Positions 41,796 through 50,572 are shown, counted from the stretch's first letter. The stretch is 64,000 nt of DNA from AC-32 sp963716865 (GCA_963716865.1 CAVQUF010000003.1:496001-560000), one strand, 5' to 3'. Program-made: numbers and translations. Notes: generated by a model from the sequence alone, not told the origin.

Positions 41796-42044
41796 GGCGT
41801 TCGCTTGCGACGCCGACCAAGGGAGGCCGTGCCGGCTTTGCCGGTGCGGCCGTTTAAGGCGTTCGCTTGCGACGCCGACCAAGGGAGGCCGTGCCGGCTT
41901 TGCCGGTGCGGCCGTTTAAGGCGTTCGCTTGCGACGCCGACCAAGGGAGGCCGTGCCGGCTTTGCCGGTGCGGCCGTCTAAGGCGTTCGCTTGCGACGCC
42001 GACCAAGGGAGGCCGTGCCGGCTTTGCCGGTGCGGCCGTCTAAG
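41793..42044. repeat. Four tandem 62-bp hairpin repeats
   Basis: Units start with TAAGGCG at 41793, 41855, 41917 and 41979 (62 bp each, nearly identical; units 1-2 end GTT and units 3-4 end GTC). Each unit contains a small stem GGCG(T)TCGC/GCGACGCC and a 12-bp stem GGCCGTGCCGGC with GCCGGTGCGGCC across a TTT loop, allowing G-T pairs. The array fills the whole gap between two convergent genes; its first bases are the stop of one and its last bases touch the stop of the other. Confidence 0.95.
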
Positions 42045-43479
42045 AGCGCTTGATCTTCAGCCAGTACGAGCCGGAGTCCGGCCGCGCGGCCGAGACCTCG
42101 AGCGAGTACCAGCCGGTCTGCTTCGCGCGGAAGCTCAGCCGCTCCGGGACGCCGAGGCCGTGGACCGACCGCGCCGCGCGGAACCACGCGGCCCCGTCCG
42201 CAAGCGAGTCGAGGCCAGGCCTCCAGAGCGTGAGCGAGATGTCCACGTTCGGAGTCGGGCCGGTCGCCGCCGAGACCGTCTGGCCCTTGTCGAGCTTGAT
42301 CCGGTAGACGTCGGTCGGGTCGTCCCAGTAGTCGATCGTGGCTCGGATCCGCGTCTTCTTCGCGCGCACCCGGTGGCCGCTGCCGATGTCGTCGTTCGGC
42401 TCGAAGCGGTCCTTCACGGGAAGTGGGCGGGCTCGCAACGCGTGAACGGCTGCCGTGACGTCCAGCTTGCCCCAGCCGGAGAGCGCGTCTCGCCCGCCCG
42501 AGCAGGCCGAGCAGCCGTTCGCCGGGGTGGCGCGCATCGCCGACCGCTCGATCAGCGTCGAGACCTGGTCCGGGCTCAGCCCGGGTCGCAGCGCGAACAG
42601 CATCGCCGCCGCGGATGCGACCTGCGGAGCGGAGAACGATGTCCCGGAGGCGTGCCGGTAGTCCTTCGGCCCGCAGCTCGAGTAGCCCTGCTCGGAGCAG
42701 CTCGGGTTCTTGTTCGTCATCGCGCGCGGGAAGAGCGAGAAGATGTCCTCGCCGGGGGCGATGAGGTCGACGTAGACCGCGTCCCGGTTCGAGAACGAGG
42801 AGACGTCTCCGCTGCGGTCGTAGGAACCGACACCCAGCACGTGCGGCAGGGCGGCCGGATAGCTCGCATACCGCCACGGCTTGGCCGGCGCATCCGTGCT
42901 GTTCCCGACCGCGGCGACGACCAGCGCGCCGTGCCGGGTCGCGTAGTTCACCGCCCGCTGCTCGACCCAGGAAAAGCCGCTGTTGTCCCCGTCCTCCGGA
43001 TCGCGGACGCTGCCGAGACTGACGTTGATCACCTTCGCGCCGCGCTTGACGGCCCAGCGGATCGCGCGAGCCTCCGCCTTCGGCGAGACGGTTCCGTCGT
43101 CGCGGACGACCTTGGCCACGAGCAGCCGCGCCGAGGGAGCGAGACCGGCGATTCCGCGGCCGTTGTCCACGATCGCGGCGATCTCGCCGGCGACGAACGT
43201 GCCGTGGCCCTGGGTGTCCGCCATCGAGCCCCCCACGAAGCTCTTGGCGACGGCGATCTGCCCCTGGAGCTCCGGGTGCGAGAGGTCGACGCCGGAGTCG
43301 ATCACGGCGACGCGGACCGGGCGCAGCGCCGCGAGGCCGCTGAGCGCGTCGAACGCGCGGTCCTGGTCCACGTACCACTGCTTCGGCAGCAGCGGGTCGT
43401 TCGGACTGAAGGCCTGCGCTGCGGTCGGCACCATCAGCCAGAGCGCGGCCGCAACTCCGGCCAGAGCCCACCGCTTCAC
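42040..43479 (-). CDS. Secreted S8 subtilisin-like serine protease
   Basis: 479 aa, GTG start coupled to the SpoIID-like stop (GTGA). Signal peptide of 23 residues (cleavage after AQA). Catalytic triad visible: D61 (AVIDSGVD), H92 (GHGTFVAGE) and S281 (ASGTSFSAPQ), with oxyanion N193 (VGNST). A C-terminal beta domain (about 365-479) resembles bacterial pre-peptidase C-terminal domains. Secreted endopeptidase; target unknown. The coupling to a SpoIID-like amidase enhancer suggests cell-wall or spore-like surface remodelling. Confidence 0.92.
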   Translation of the reverse strand: MKRWALAGVAAALWLMVPTAAQAFSPNDPLLPKQWYVDQDRAFDALSGLAALRPVRVAVIDSGVDLSHPELQGQIAVAKSFVGGSMADTQGHGTFVAGEIAAIVDNGRGIAGLAPSARLLVAKVVRDDGTVSPKAEARAIRWAVKRGAKVINVSLGSVRDPEDGDNSGFSWVEQRAVNYATRHGALVVAAVGNSTDAPAKPWRYASYPAALPHVLGVGSYDRSGDVSSFSNRDAVYVDLIAPGEDIFSLFPRAMTNKNPSCSEQGYSSCGPKDYRHASGTSFSAPQVASAAAMLFALRPGLSPDQVSTLIERSAMRATPANGCSACSGGRDALSGWGKLDVTAAVHALRARPLPVKDRFEPNDDIGSGHRVRAKKTRIRATIDYWDDPTDVYRIKLDKGQTVSAATGPTPNVDISLTLWRPGLDSLADGAAWFRAARSVHGLGVPERLSFRAKQTGWYSLEVSAARPDSGSYWLKIKRS

Positions 43480-45131
43480 GTCGCCACCGCGAGCGTATTG
43501 GAGAGGCCGATCGCGAACCCGTGCCCGGCGACGACGCGGGCCCGGTAGCTACCCGGGCTGAGTTCGAGCTGCGCGGAGAACAGGCCTCGCGAGTCGGTCG
43601 TCGTACTGGAGACGGTCTCCCAGCCGTCCACGCCCATCCGCTGTACCTGAACGGCCGCTCCGGCCAGCACCGGGCGCACCTGCCCGGAGACGGAGACGCC
43701 GTCGGCGCCCGCCGCGAGCTTCACCAGCGGCGCCACGGCCACGCGGACGACGCCGCTCCTGAAGCCGCCGCTCTCGAGCCGGTAGTCGGTCGTGACCTTC
43801 GGCGCCAGGCTCGGGCTCACCACTCCGTTCTTGGGAGCCAGCTGGCCGAGACGCTTCCACTTCCCGCCGTAGAGGCGCGACTCGAGGAAGACCTTCCGTA
43901 CGCCACGCGCGGTTCCGGCGAGCCGGGCCGGCGAGCCGTAGACGACGGCACCCGCCGGGTTCGCGAGGTTCAGGAGCCCGAGGCGGAACCAGGTCGAGCG
44001 CAGGCGGAGAACAGCGCGCACCGAGGACCCTCGAACCGTCCGCTGGCCCTTCGAACCGGTAAAGGTGACCGTCCTCACCCGGCCGGACGAGCTGACGTTC
44101 GCGCGGTAGTCGACGATGCTCCCCGGGACCTTCAGACGTCTGGCCAGCGTCGAGGCGCCGAACCTGAGGGGCCCCCAGTTGTGGTACGGGGAGAGCGTGT
44201 CGTACGGGTCCGTGACCGAGACGAGGTAGGGGATCGGCTGCGAGCTCGGCCACACGTCCTGGACGTTGGCGGTCTTCCCGCCCGAGCTCGAGGAGAAGTA
44301 CGTCACCGCCGGCTTGTCGTCGTAGAGGACGACCTGGCCCGCGGTCTCGGTGACGGCCTCGGTGGCGCTCGGGGACTCGGCCGCGATCCCGCCGTAGACC
44401 TGGCTGCGCGTGTCGGGGTAGAGGTCGAAGTCACCCGATGTCTTCCTTTGCGCGAGCGCGAAGGTGCGTGCCGCGACCGCCTGCGCGGCCAGCGCCTCGG
44501 CCGGCCAGCGGTCCGGCATCTCCGAGCCGACGACGCCGCGGATGTACGAGTCGAGACCGACGACGTTGACGACCTCCAGAGCGGAGCCGACGACCTTGAC
44601 GCGCAGCGAGCCGCGGTAGGCCCGCCCACCGAGCACGAGGGGTGTGGTCCCGCGCGCGAAGAGGAGCGGGCCGGTCAGGGCCTTGAGCGGCTTCGCCACC
44701 GAGAGCCGCAGCTTGAGCCCTGTCCCGATCGCCTGCATGCCGGCCGCGAGCTTGTGGACCTTGCCTGCGCCGTCCGTGACGGTGAAGGGGGAGGTCGAGG
44801 AGACTACGGCGCGCCTCGTGCCCGCTGCGAGGAGGACGCGCACCGTCCGTGCCGGCGCCTGGCCGAGCGTCGTCCCCGGGTAGTAGTGCGCGACGATCTT
44901 GTCCCAGGTCCAGCCATGAAGGGCGTAGCCGTAGGCGCCGTACTGCGCGAGGCCGACCCCGTGACCCCAGCCGTGGCCGCTCACGAAGATCACCGGAAGC
45001 CGCTTCGCCTGGGCCGTCCTCACCGCCTGCGGGCGCTTGACGCTCCGAGCGTTCACCGCATGCGGAACCGGGGCGCTCACTGCCGTGAGCCCCAGTGCGG
45101 CGAGAATGGCTGCTACGACTTTGCTGACCAT
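43476..45131 (-). CDS. SpoIID/LytB-domain secreted protein
   Basis: 551 aa from the ATG at 45131; the frame is open 25 codons further. Signal peptide, then a SpoIID domain with FVSGHGWGHGVGLAQYGAYGYALHGWTWDKIVAHYYPGT, the VVGSEMPDRWPAEALAAQAVAARTFAL motif with the catalytic Glu region, and VTYFSSSSGGKTANVQDVW. SpoIID proteins are lytic transglycosylases acting on denuded peptidoglycan. The C-terminal 200 residues form beta repeats without an assigned family. Sporulation itself is not implied. Confidence 0.88.
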   Translation of the reverse strand: MVSKVVAAILAALGLTAVSAPVPHAVNARSVKRPQAVRTAQAKRLPVIFVSGHGWGHGVGLAQYGAYGYALHGWTWDKIVAHYYPGTTLGQAPARTVRVLLAAGTRRAVVSSTSPFTVTDGAGKVHKLAAGMQAIGTGLKLRLSVAKPLKALTGPLLFARGTTPLVLGGRAYRGSLRVKVVGSALEVVNVVGLDSYIRGVVGSEMPDRWPAEALAAQAVAARTFALAQRKTSGDFDLYPDTRSQVYGGIAAESPSATEAVTETAGQVVLYDDKPAVTYFSSSSGGKTANVQDVWPSSQPIPYLVSVTDPYDTLSPYHNWGPLRFGASTLARRLKVPGSIVDYRANVSSSGRVRTVTFTGSKGQRTVRGSSVRAVLRLRSTWFRLGLLNLANPAGAVVYGSPARLAGTARGVRKVFLESRLYGGKWKRLGQLAPKNGVVSPSLAPKVTTDYRLESGGFRSGVVRVAVAPLVKLAAGADGVSVSGQVRPVLAGAAVQVQRMGVDGWETVSSTTTDSRGLFSAQLELSPGSYRARVVAGHGFAIGLSNTLAVAT

Positions 45132-45253
45132 CGGCCTAGTCCGAGCCTGGACGGCGCGCACCGGCCCTGGTCGGCCGGCCGCAGCCAGGGTCTGAGGGTA
45201 GCGCACTCGCCCCCGGACTTCCTCGTTTCTTTACAGAACGTGCATCTCTCCGC

Positions 45254-46264
45254 ATGATCTGGTGGATGCGGATCCTCGTCACCGGCGCCGCCGGCTTCAT
45301 CGGCTCGAACTTCGTCCGCTACTGGCTCGAGCAGCACCCGGGCGACCACGTGGTCGCGTACGACCTGCTCACGTACGCGGGCAACCGGGAGAGCCTCGCC
45401 GACCTCGACGACCGGATCGTCTTCGTCCAGGGCGACATCGCGGACGCCGACCTGGCCGAGAGAACACTGCGGGACGAGGAGATCGGGGTGATCGTCAACT
45501 TCGCCGCCGAGTCGCACAACTCGCTGGCCGTGGTCGATCCCGGCCGCTTCTTCCGCACGAACGTGATCGGTACGCAGACGCTGCTCGAGGCCGCGCGGAG
45601 CTGCGAGATCGAGCGGTTCCACCACGTCTCGACCTGCGAGGTCTACGGCGACCTGCCCCTCGACTCGGAGGACGCGTTCACCGAGGAGTCGCCGTACCTG
45701 CCGCGCACGCCGTACAACGCGTCCAAGGCCGGCGCCGACCACGCCGTCCGCGCCTACTTCGAGACGTATGGCCTGCCGGTCACGATCACGAACTGCTCGA
45801 ACAACTACGGCCCGTACCAGTTCCCGGAGAAGGTGATCCCGCTCTTCGTCTCGAACGCGCTCGACGACCAGCCGCTGCCGCTCTACGCCTCGACGCAGAA
45901 CCGGCGCGAGTGGCTCCACGTCCTCGACCACTGCCGCGCGATCGAGCTCGTGCTCGAGGGCGGCGAGCCGGGCGAGACCTACAACGTCGGCTCGGGGGTC
46001 GAGCGGTCGATCGAGCAGATCGCCGACGCGGTGCTCGAGCTGACCGGCAAGCCCGCGACGCTGAAGACGATCGTCCCCGACCGGCCGGGCCACGACCGCC
46101 GCTACCTGCTCGACTCGACGCGGATCCGCGAGCGGCTCGGCTGGCGCGACGAGGTCGGCTGGGAGGAGGGCATAGCGCAGACGGTGCGGTGGTACGCGGA
46201 GCACCGCGACTGGTGGGAGCCGCTCCGCGAGCGAGCGCCGGTCGACGAGGCCGCCTGGCGCTAG
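45254..46264 (+). CDS. rmlB: dTDP-glucose 4,6-dehydratase RmlB, variant active site
   Basis: 336 aa. Extended SDR with ILVTGAAGFIGSNFVRYWL, YxxxK (YNASKAGADHAVRAY), NCSNNYGPYQFPEKVIPL and NRREWLHVLDHCRAI. Second step of dTDP-L-rhamnose synthesis. Two normally invariant segments differ: STCEVYG replaces STDEVYG, so the catalytic Asp is Cys, and ESHNSLAVVDP replaces ESHVDRSI. An ATG at 45266 gives a shorter start at MRILVTG. Convergent with rmlD, 1 bp between stops. Confidence 0.88.
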   Translation: MIWWMRILVTGAAGFIGSNFVRYWLEQHPGDHVVAYDLLTYAGNRESLADLDDRIVFVQGDIADADLAERTLRDEEIGVIVNFAAESHNSLAVVDPGRFFRTNVIGTQTLLEAARSCEIERFHHVSTCEVYGDLPLDSEDAFTEESPYLPRTPYNASKAGADHAVRAYFETYGLPVTITNCSNNYGPYQFPEKVIPLFVSNALDDQPLPLYASTQNRREWLHVLDHCRAIELVLEGGEPGETYNVGSGVERSIEQIADAVLELTGKPATLKTIVPDRPGHDRRYLLDSTRIRERLGWRDEVGWEEGIAQTVRWYAEHRDWWEPLRERAPVDEAAWR

Positions 46265-46265
46265 C

Positions 46266-47039
46266 TCACCCGAGGCGCTCGAGGCAGGCTCGCAGGCCGT
46301 CGCGCCAGTGGGGCAGGCGAGGGGCGCCTTCGCGTTCGCTACGGAGCACCGAGTAAGCCGGGCGAGGCGCCGGACGGCCGAGCTCCTCGGTCGTGATCTC
46401 GCGCACGCGGCAGTCCAGCCGAGCTTCCTCGAAGATCGCGCGGGCGAACTCGGCCCACGAGCACTCGCCGTCGGCAGCGACGTGCCAGATCCCCTTCGGG
46501 AGCTCGAGCAGCTCCCGCGTCGCCGCCGCCAGATGGCTCACGTAGGTCGGGCAGCCGACCTGGTCGGCGACCACGCTCACCTCGTCGCGATCACGCCCCA
46601 GGTCGAGCATCGTGCGGACGAAGTTCCGCCCGCTCCAGCCGAAGAGCCACGAGCTGCGGATGATCCAGCCGTCCCGAATCTCCCGCTCGCCGGCGAGCTT
46701 CGTCTTCGCGTAGACGCCGAGCGGGTCGGGCTCGTCCGACTCGACGTACGGCTCGCCCTTGCGCCCGTCGAACACGTAGTCGGTCGAGTAGTAGACGACG
46801 GGCACGCCGAGCGCGACGACGTTCCGCGTGCCCACCACGTTCACCGCCTCGGCTCCGACCGGGTCGGCCTCGGCCCCGTCCACGTCGGTCCACGCGGCCG
46901 TGTGGAGCACCAAGTAACAGTCTGTTACTAAGTCGAGAGGCCCGGTCACGTCGAGCTCGGCCCGCGTCCGGGCGTCCGCGTCCGGAAAGACCTCCCGCAG
47001 CGCCACTCCGAGCTGCCCGCCGGCGCCCGTTATGAGCAC
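46266..47039 (-). CDS. rmlD: dTDP-4-dehydrorhamnose reductase
   Basis: 257 aa from the GTG at 47039, overlapping the end of rmlC by 10 bp. NADP motif VLITGAGGQLG, HTAAWTDVDGAEADP, YYSTDYVFDGRKG and YAKTKLAGER with the catalytic Tyr and Lys. Last step of dTDP-L-rhamnose synthesis. Residues about 37-43 (LVTDCYL) are encoded by the second copy of a 24-nt palindromic repeat and replace the variable loop found there in relatives; the frame is kept. Confidence 0.91.
   Translation of the reverse strand: MLITGAGGQLGVALREVFPDADARTRAELDVTGPLDLVTDCYLVLHTAAWTDVDGAEADPVGAEAVNVVGTRNVVALGVPVVYYSTDYVFDGRKGEPYVESDEPDPLGVYAKTKLAGEREIRDGWIIRSSWLFGWSGRNFVRTMLDLGRDRDEVSVVADQVGCPTYVSHLAAATRELLELPKGIWHVAADGECSWAEFARAIFEEARLDCRVREITTEELGRPAPRPAYSVLRSEREGAPRLPHWRDGLRACLERLG
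46910..46933. repeat. 24-nt palindromic repeat, copy 2 (inside rmlD)
   Basis: Identical to 24794-24817, with core AGTAACAGTCTGTTACT. It is embedded in-frame in rmlD and read as LVTDCYL on the minus strand. The local A/T richness contrasts with flanking codons. Confidence 0.9.
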
Positions 47040-47497
47040 GCGGCGAGGTCGCGCTCGGAGAGGATCGGCGACTCGGTGCTCCAGAGGTGCTTCACGCGCG
47101 GATCGGCCCAGCAGAGCCCGTGCTCGTCGGGATCGGCCGGGTCGTACTCCTCGGTGACGTGGTAGAGGAAGAGGCAGTCGGTGAGCGCCTCGTAGCCGTG
47201 CGCGTGGTGGCCGGGGACATAGACGGCGACCGGGTTGTCGTCGCCGATGTCCTCGCTGAAGGCCTCGCCCGTCTCTCGGTCGAGCACGACGACCCGGACC
47301 ATCCCGGCGAGGCACGCGAACAGGTCGTCCTGCCCGCGCTCGTGGTAGTGGAGCCCACGGATCACGCCCTTCCGCGAGAACACGAGGTTCGACTGACGCA
47401 CCTCCTTCGGCAGGCTGGAGGCCCTCATCAGCTCGGAGAACCAGCCGCGCTCGTCCTCGAACCGCCTGAGCGGGATCAGCTCGATGCCGTCGATCAC
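47030..47497 (-). CDS. rmlC: dTDP-4-dehydrorhamnose 3,5-epimerase-like protein
   Basis: 155 aa, slightly shorter than classical RmlC (about 180). Cupin fold with RRFEDERGWFSEL, KGVIRGLHYH (catalytic His), VVVLDRETGE and YVPGHHAHGYEALTDCLFLYHVTEEYDPADPDEHGLCWADP with the Tyr-Asp pair. The HYH where classical enzymes have HxQ marks it as an RmlC-like subgroup. Its ATG overlaps the rmlA stop (ATGA). Confidence 0.87.
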   Translation of the reverse strand: MIDGIELIPLRRFEDERGWFSELMRASSLPKEVRQSNLVFSRKGVIRGLHYHERGQDDLFACLAGMVRVVVLDRETGEAFSEDIGDDNPVAVYVPGHHAHGYEALTDCLFLYHVTEEYDPADPDEHGLCWADPRVKHLWSTESPILSERDLAACS

Positions 47498-48252
47498 AAC
47501 TCGTCCTTGTTGGCGCCGTTCGAGCGCACGAAGTCGTTGACCTCGTAGTACGCGTCGATCGACTCGCCCGCGTCCCCCCAGAAGCCCTCGAGCACGTCGT
47601 ACTCCATCTGGCCCTCGCCGACGTACCAGTTGTTGACGTCCGTGATCTCGAGCTCCCCTCGGCCCGAGGGCTCGAGCGTCGGGATGACGTCCCAGACCTG
47701 CTCGTCGTAGAAGTAGATCCCGGTGACGGCGAACTCACTCGGCGGCTCGGCCGGCTTCTCGACGATGTGGACGACCCGCTCGCCGTCGAGCTCGGCGACC
47801 CCGAGATGGCGCAGGTGCTCGGGCTCGTCCAGGCGGGCGAGCAGGATCCGGCCGCCGCGCTCCTGGCGCCGGAAGTTCTCGACCGCCGGCGCGAGCGAGT
47901 TCTCCACGACGTTGTCGGCGAGCATGACCACGATCCGGTCGCCGCGCCCGAAGCGCTCGGCGAGGCCGAGCGCCTCCGCGATCCCGCCGGGCCGATCCTG
48001 GTAGGCGTAGAAGAGCCGGTCGATCCCGTACTCGTGCCCGTTGCCGAGCAGCCGGAAGAACTCGCCTGCGTGCGTTCCGCCGGTGACGAGCATCAGCTCG
48101 GTGACGCCCGCCTTGACGAGCGCCTCGATCGCGTAGTTGACCATCGGCCGGTCGTAGATCGGCAGCAGGTGCTTGTTCGTGATCCGCGTCAGCGGGTGCA
48201 GGCGCGTCCCGCTCCCGCCGGCGAGAATCACGCCCTTGAGCGACGGCTCCAT
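47494..48252 (-). CDS. rmlA: Glucose-1-phosphate thymidylyltransferase
   Basis: 252 aa. Nucleotidyltransferase motif GVILAGGSGTRLHPLTRITNKHLLPIYDRPM, LADNVVENS with the metal Asp, and EKPAEPPSEFAVTGIYFYD. First step of dTDP-rhamnose synthesis. Shorter than RmlA of E. coli and of the type lacking the C-terminal allosteric region. Heads the rmlACD unit; rmlB is convergent at the far end. Confidence 0.92.
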   Translation of the reverse strand: MEPSLKGVILAGGSGTRLHPLTRITNKHLLPIYDRPMVNYAIEALVKAGVTELMLVTGGTHAGEFFRLLGNGHEYGIDRLFYAYQDRPGGIAEALGLAERFGRGDRIVVMLADNVVENSLAPAVENFRRQERGGRILLARLDEPEHLRHLGVAELDGERVVHIVEKPAEPPSEFAVTGIYFYDEQVWDVIPTLEPSGRGELEITDVNNWYVGEGQMEYDVLEGFWGDAGESIDAYYEVNDFVRSNGANKDEL

Positions 48253-48273
48253 CGGCCCGGGATGCTACGAGGT

Positions 48274-50451
48274 CTAGCGGCCCGCGGGGCGAAGCGCAGC
48301 TTTCGGCGCCGGCTCGAGCGGCGACGGCCGGACACGCATCAGCCGAGCCATGCGCTCGGGGAGCCACCAGTTCCAGCGACCGAAGAGCGCCATCAGCGAC
48401 GGGACGAGCAGCGCGCGCACGATCGTCGCGTCCAGGAAGATCGCGACCGCGAGGCCGAAGCCGAACTCCTGCAGGCCCACCACGCGTCCGGCGATGAAGC
48501 CGGAGAACGCGGCCACCATCACGATCGCCGCGGCGGTGATGATACGCCCGGTTCGCTCGAGCCCGAGCCCGACGGCACGGGTGTTGTCCTTCGTCTCGTC
48601 CCAGGCCTCGCGCATTCGCGTGACCAGGAAGACCTCGTAGTCCATCGAGAGCCCGAACAGCATCGCGAACAGGAAGATCGGGATCCAGGCCTCGATCTGC
48701 GGGAACTGGTAGAGCCCCCAGGCGTCGCTTCCGGCCCCCCACTTGAAGACCGCCACGAGCGCGCCGTAGGCGGCCGCCACCGAGAGCAGGTTCAGCAGCA
48801 CCGCCTTCAGCGGCAGCAGGAGCGAGCGGAACGCGCGCATCAGCAGCAGGTAGGTGAGCCCCAGCACCGCGAGCACGAGCCACGGGAAGACCGCGTACGA
48901 GCGGTCGATGAAGTCCACCCCCTGCGGAGGGCCGCCTCCGGCGAGGACGCGGACGTTCTCCGGCCAGCCAACCTCCGGGATGATCTCGCCGCGTAACCGG
49001 TGGACGAACTGCTGCGCGGCCTCGTCGCCATACTCGTGCACGCCCGCGATCACGACCTGCGCGTACCGGCCGCTGGGATCGATCCACGGCGGGTCCGGCC
49101 GGTAGCGGACGAAGCGCACCTCCGGGTCGCGGCTCACGTCGGCGACGAACGTCTGGATCGAGCGCTGGACCGCCGGAGCGTTCGCGCCTCCGGCCCGACC
49201 GGTGTCGACGATCACCTGCGTCGGCGAGAGCGCGCCCGCGCCGACCGCGCCCTTCAGGATGTCGAAGCCGTGCACCGCCTGGGGGTTCCGCGGGATCCCC
49301 TCCGCCGAGCCCGGCGTGAGCTTGAGCCAGAAAGCCGGGATCGCGAGCAGGAGCATGAACGACGTCCCGCCGGCGAGGAACATGACCGGCCGACTCATGA
49401 TCGAGCTCGCCAGGCGCTCCCAGTACCCGCGCTTCTCGGGCTTGTCCCTGGAGAAGCGGAACACCGGGATCCGCCTGACGCCCTTGCGCCCGTAGAGCGA
49501 GAGCAGCGCGGGCTGCAGCGTGAGGGCCGCGGCGATCGAGACGAGCGGGATCAGGAAGCCGCCGATGCCCATCGAGCGCATGAACGGCGAGGGCATGAAC
49601 AGGAGCAGCGCGAGCCCGATCGCGACCGTCGCGCCCGAGAACACGACCGCTCGGCCTGCGGTCTCCATCGTCCGGATGATTGCGTCGTCCTTGGAGCCGT
49701 TCCGCTCGACCTCCTCGCGGAAGCGGTAGACGATCAGCAGCGAGTAGTCGATCGCGATCCCGAGCCCGATCAGCTGGACCAGGTTCGTCACGTACGTCGC
49801 CATCGTCATCTCGTGCGCGAAGCCGTAGACGACGCCGAGCGTGCCCGTGATCGTGCACGCGGCGAAGATCAACGGGATCGTGACCGCCCCCGAGAGCCCG
49901 AACACGAACAGCAGGATCAGCAGGGCGATCGGGACCGCGATCAGGAACTCTCCCTTCTTCAGGTCCTCGTTGAAGATCGGGTCGAGGTCGTGCTGGATCG
50001 CCGCCTGCCCGGTGACGTACGGCGTCACGCCGTCTCCCCTCGGTAACGCGTCGCGGATCTTGTTCGTGTAGCCCTTCGCCTTGGCGAGCTCCAGCGTCGA
50101 CACGATGTCGCCGTAGAGGACGTGGTCGCTGCCCTGGACGAGCGGCCGCGCCTCGCCGCTCGGGACCTGCTTCGCGGCGCGCGCCATGCTCGCCTGGAGG
50201 CGGGCGCGCTGCGCCTGGTCAGCCGCGTTCGGGACGGTGAACACGATCGTGAAGGCGCCGTCGCTCCGGTCGCCGTAGTGGCGCTCGAGGATCGTGCGGG
50301 CTCGCTCCGAGTCGGTGCCCGGCATCGTGAACGTGTTCGAGAGGAGGTCGGGGAGCTTGCTGCTCGCGTACCCGCCGGCAAGCAGGATCAGGGCCCAGGC
50401 CGCGACCACCAGCCACCGATTGCGTAGCATCAGCCGAGTCCAGCGTTCCAC
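48274..50451 (-). CDS. MMPL-family RND transporter
   Basis: 725 aa from the GTG at 50451, chosen because AAGGAGGG (50459-50466) lies 7 nt upstream. Twelve helices in two sets, each set with a large extracytoplasmic domain; proton-relay loops GLGIAIDYSLLIVYRFREE and GLSMDYEVFLVTRMREAWDE carry the Asp-Tyr pair. Homologues export lipids, siderophores or drugs in mycobacteria. Cargo unknown. The region 50467-50572 upstream has an operator-like site. Confidence 0.9.
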   Translation of the reverse strand: MERWTRLMLRNRWLVVAAWALILLAGGYASSKLPDLLSNTFTMPGTDSERARTILERHYGDRSDGAFTIVFTVPNAADQAQRARLQASMARAAKQVPSGEARPLVQGSDHVLYGDIVSTLELAKAKGYTNKIRDALPRGDGVTPYVTGQAAIQHDLDPIFNEDLKKGEFLIAVPIALLILLFVFGLSGAVTIPLIFAACTITGTLGVVYGFAHEMTMATYVTNLVQLIGLGIAIDYSLLIVYRFREEVERNGSKDDAIIRTMETAGRAVVFSGATVAIGLALLLFMPSPFMRSMGIGGFLIPLVSIAAALTLQPALLSLYGRKGVRRIPVFRFSRDKPEKRGYWERLASSIMSRPVMFLAGGTSFMLLLAIPAFWLKLTPGSAEGIPRNPQAVHGFDILKGAVGAGALSPTQVIVDTGRAGGANAPAVQRSIQTFVADVSRDPEVRFVRYRPDPPWIDPSGRYAQVVIAGVHEYGDEAAQQFVHRLRGEIIPEVGWPENVRVLAGGGPPQGVDFIDRSYAVFPWLVLAVLGLTYLLLMRAFRSLLLPLKAVLLNLLSVAAAYGALVAVFKWGAGSDAWGLYQFPQIEAWIPIFLFAMLFGLSMDYEVFLVTRMREAWDETKDNTRAVGLGLERTGRIITAAAIVMVAAFSGFIAGRVVGLQEFGFGLAVAIFLDATIVRALLVPSLMALFGRWNWWLPERMARLMRVRPSPLEPAPKAALRPAGR

Positions 50452-50478
50452 TGCGGCTCCCTCCTTCGCAGTGCGATA

Positions 50479-50509
50479 GTTAGTCGGCGCTAACCTAGCG
50501 TCTGCTAAC
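50479..50509. promoter_or_regulatory. Operator-like inverted and direct repeats upstream of the MMPL gene
   Basis: GTTAGTCGGCGCTAAC (50479-50494) is an inverted repeat with 5-bp arms, and GCTAAC recurs at 50504-50509, 15 bp from the first copy (50489-50494). This A/T-rich stretch in a short intergenic region is typical of TetR-type operators that control MMPL or RND pumps. No TetR gene is in the window. Confidence 0.5.
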
Positions 50510-50572
50510 TTAACACCCCGCACCGGGCTGTCAAGCGGGAAGGCGTAGGCAGCCCCGCTGCGGCTTTCAGAG

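Noticed and set aside
41793..42044. CRISPR array
   Set aside because: The direct repeats are contiguous 62-bp units without spacers and no cas gene is near.
45254..46264. rmlB as a pseudogene because of the altered catalytic motif
   Set aside because: The frame is full length with normal codon use and other active-site residues intact, so a functional variant is more likely.
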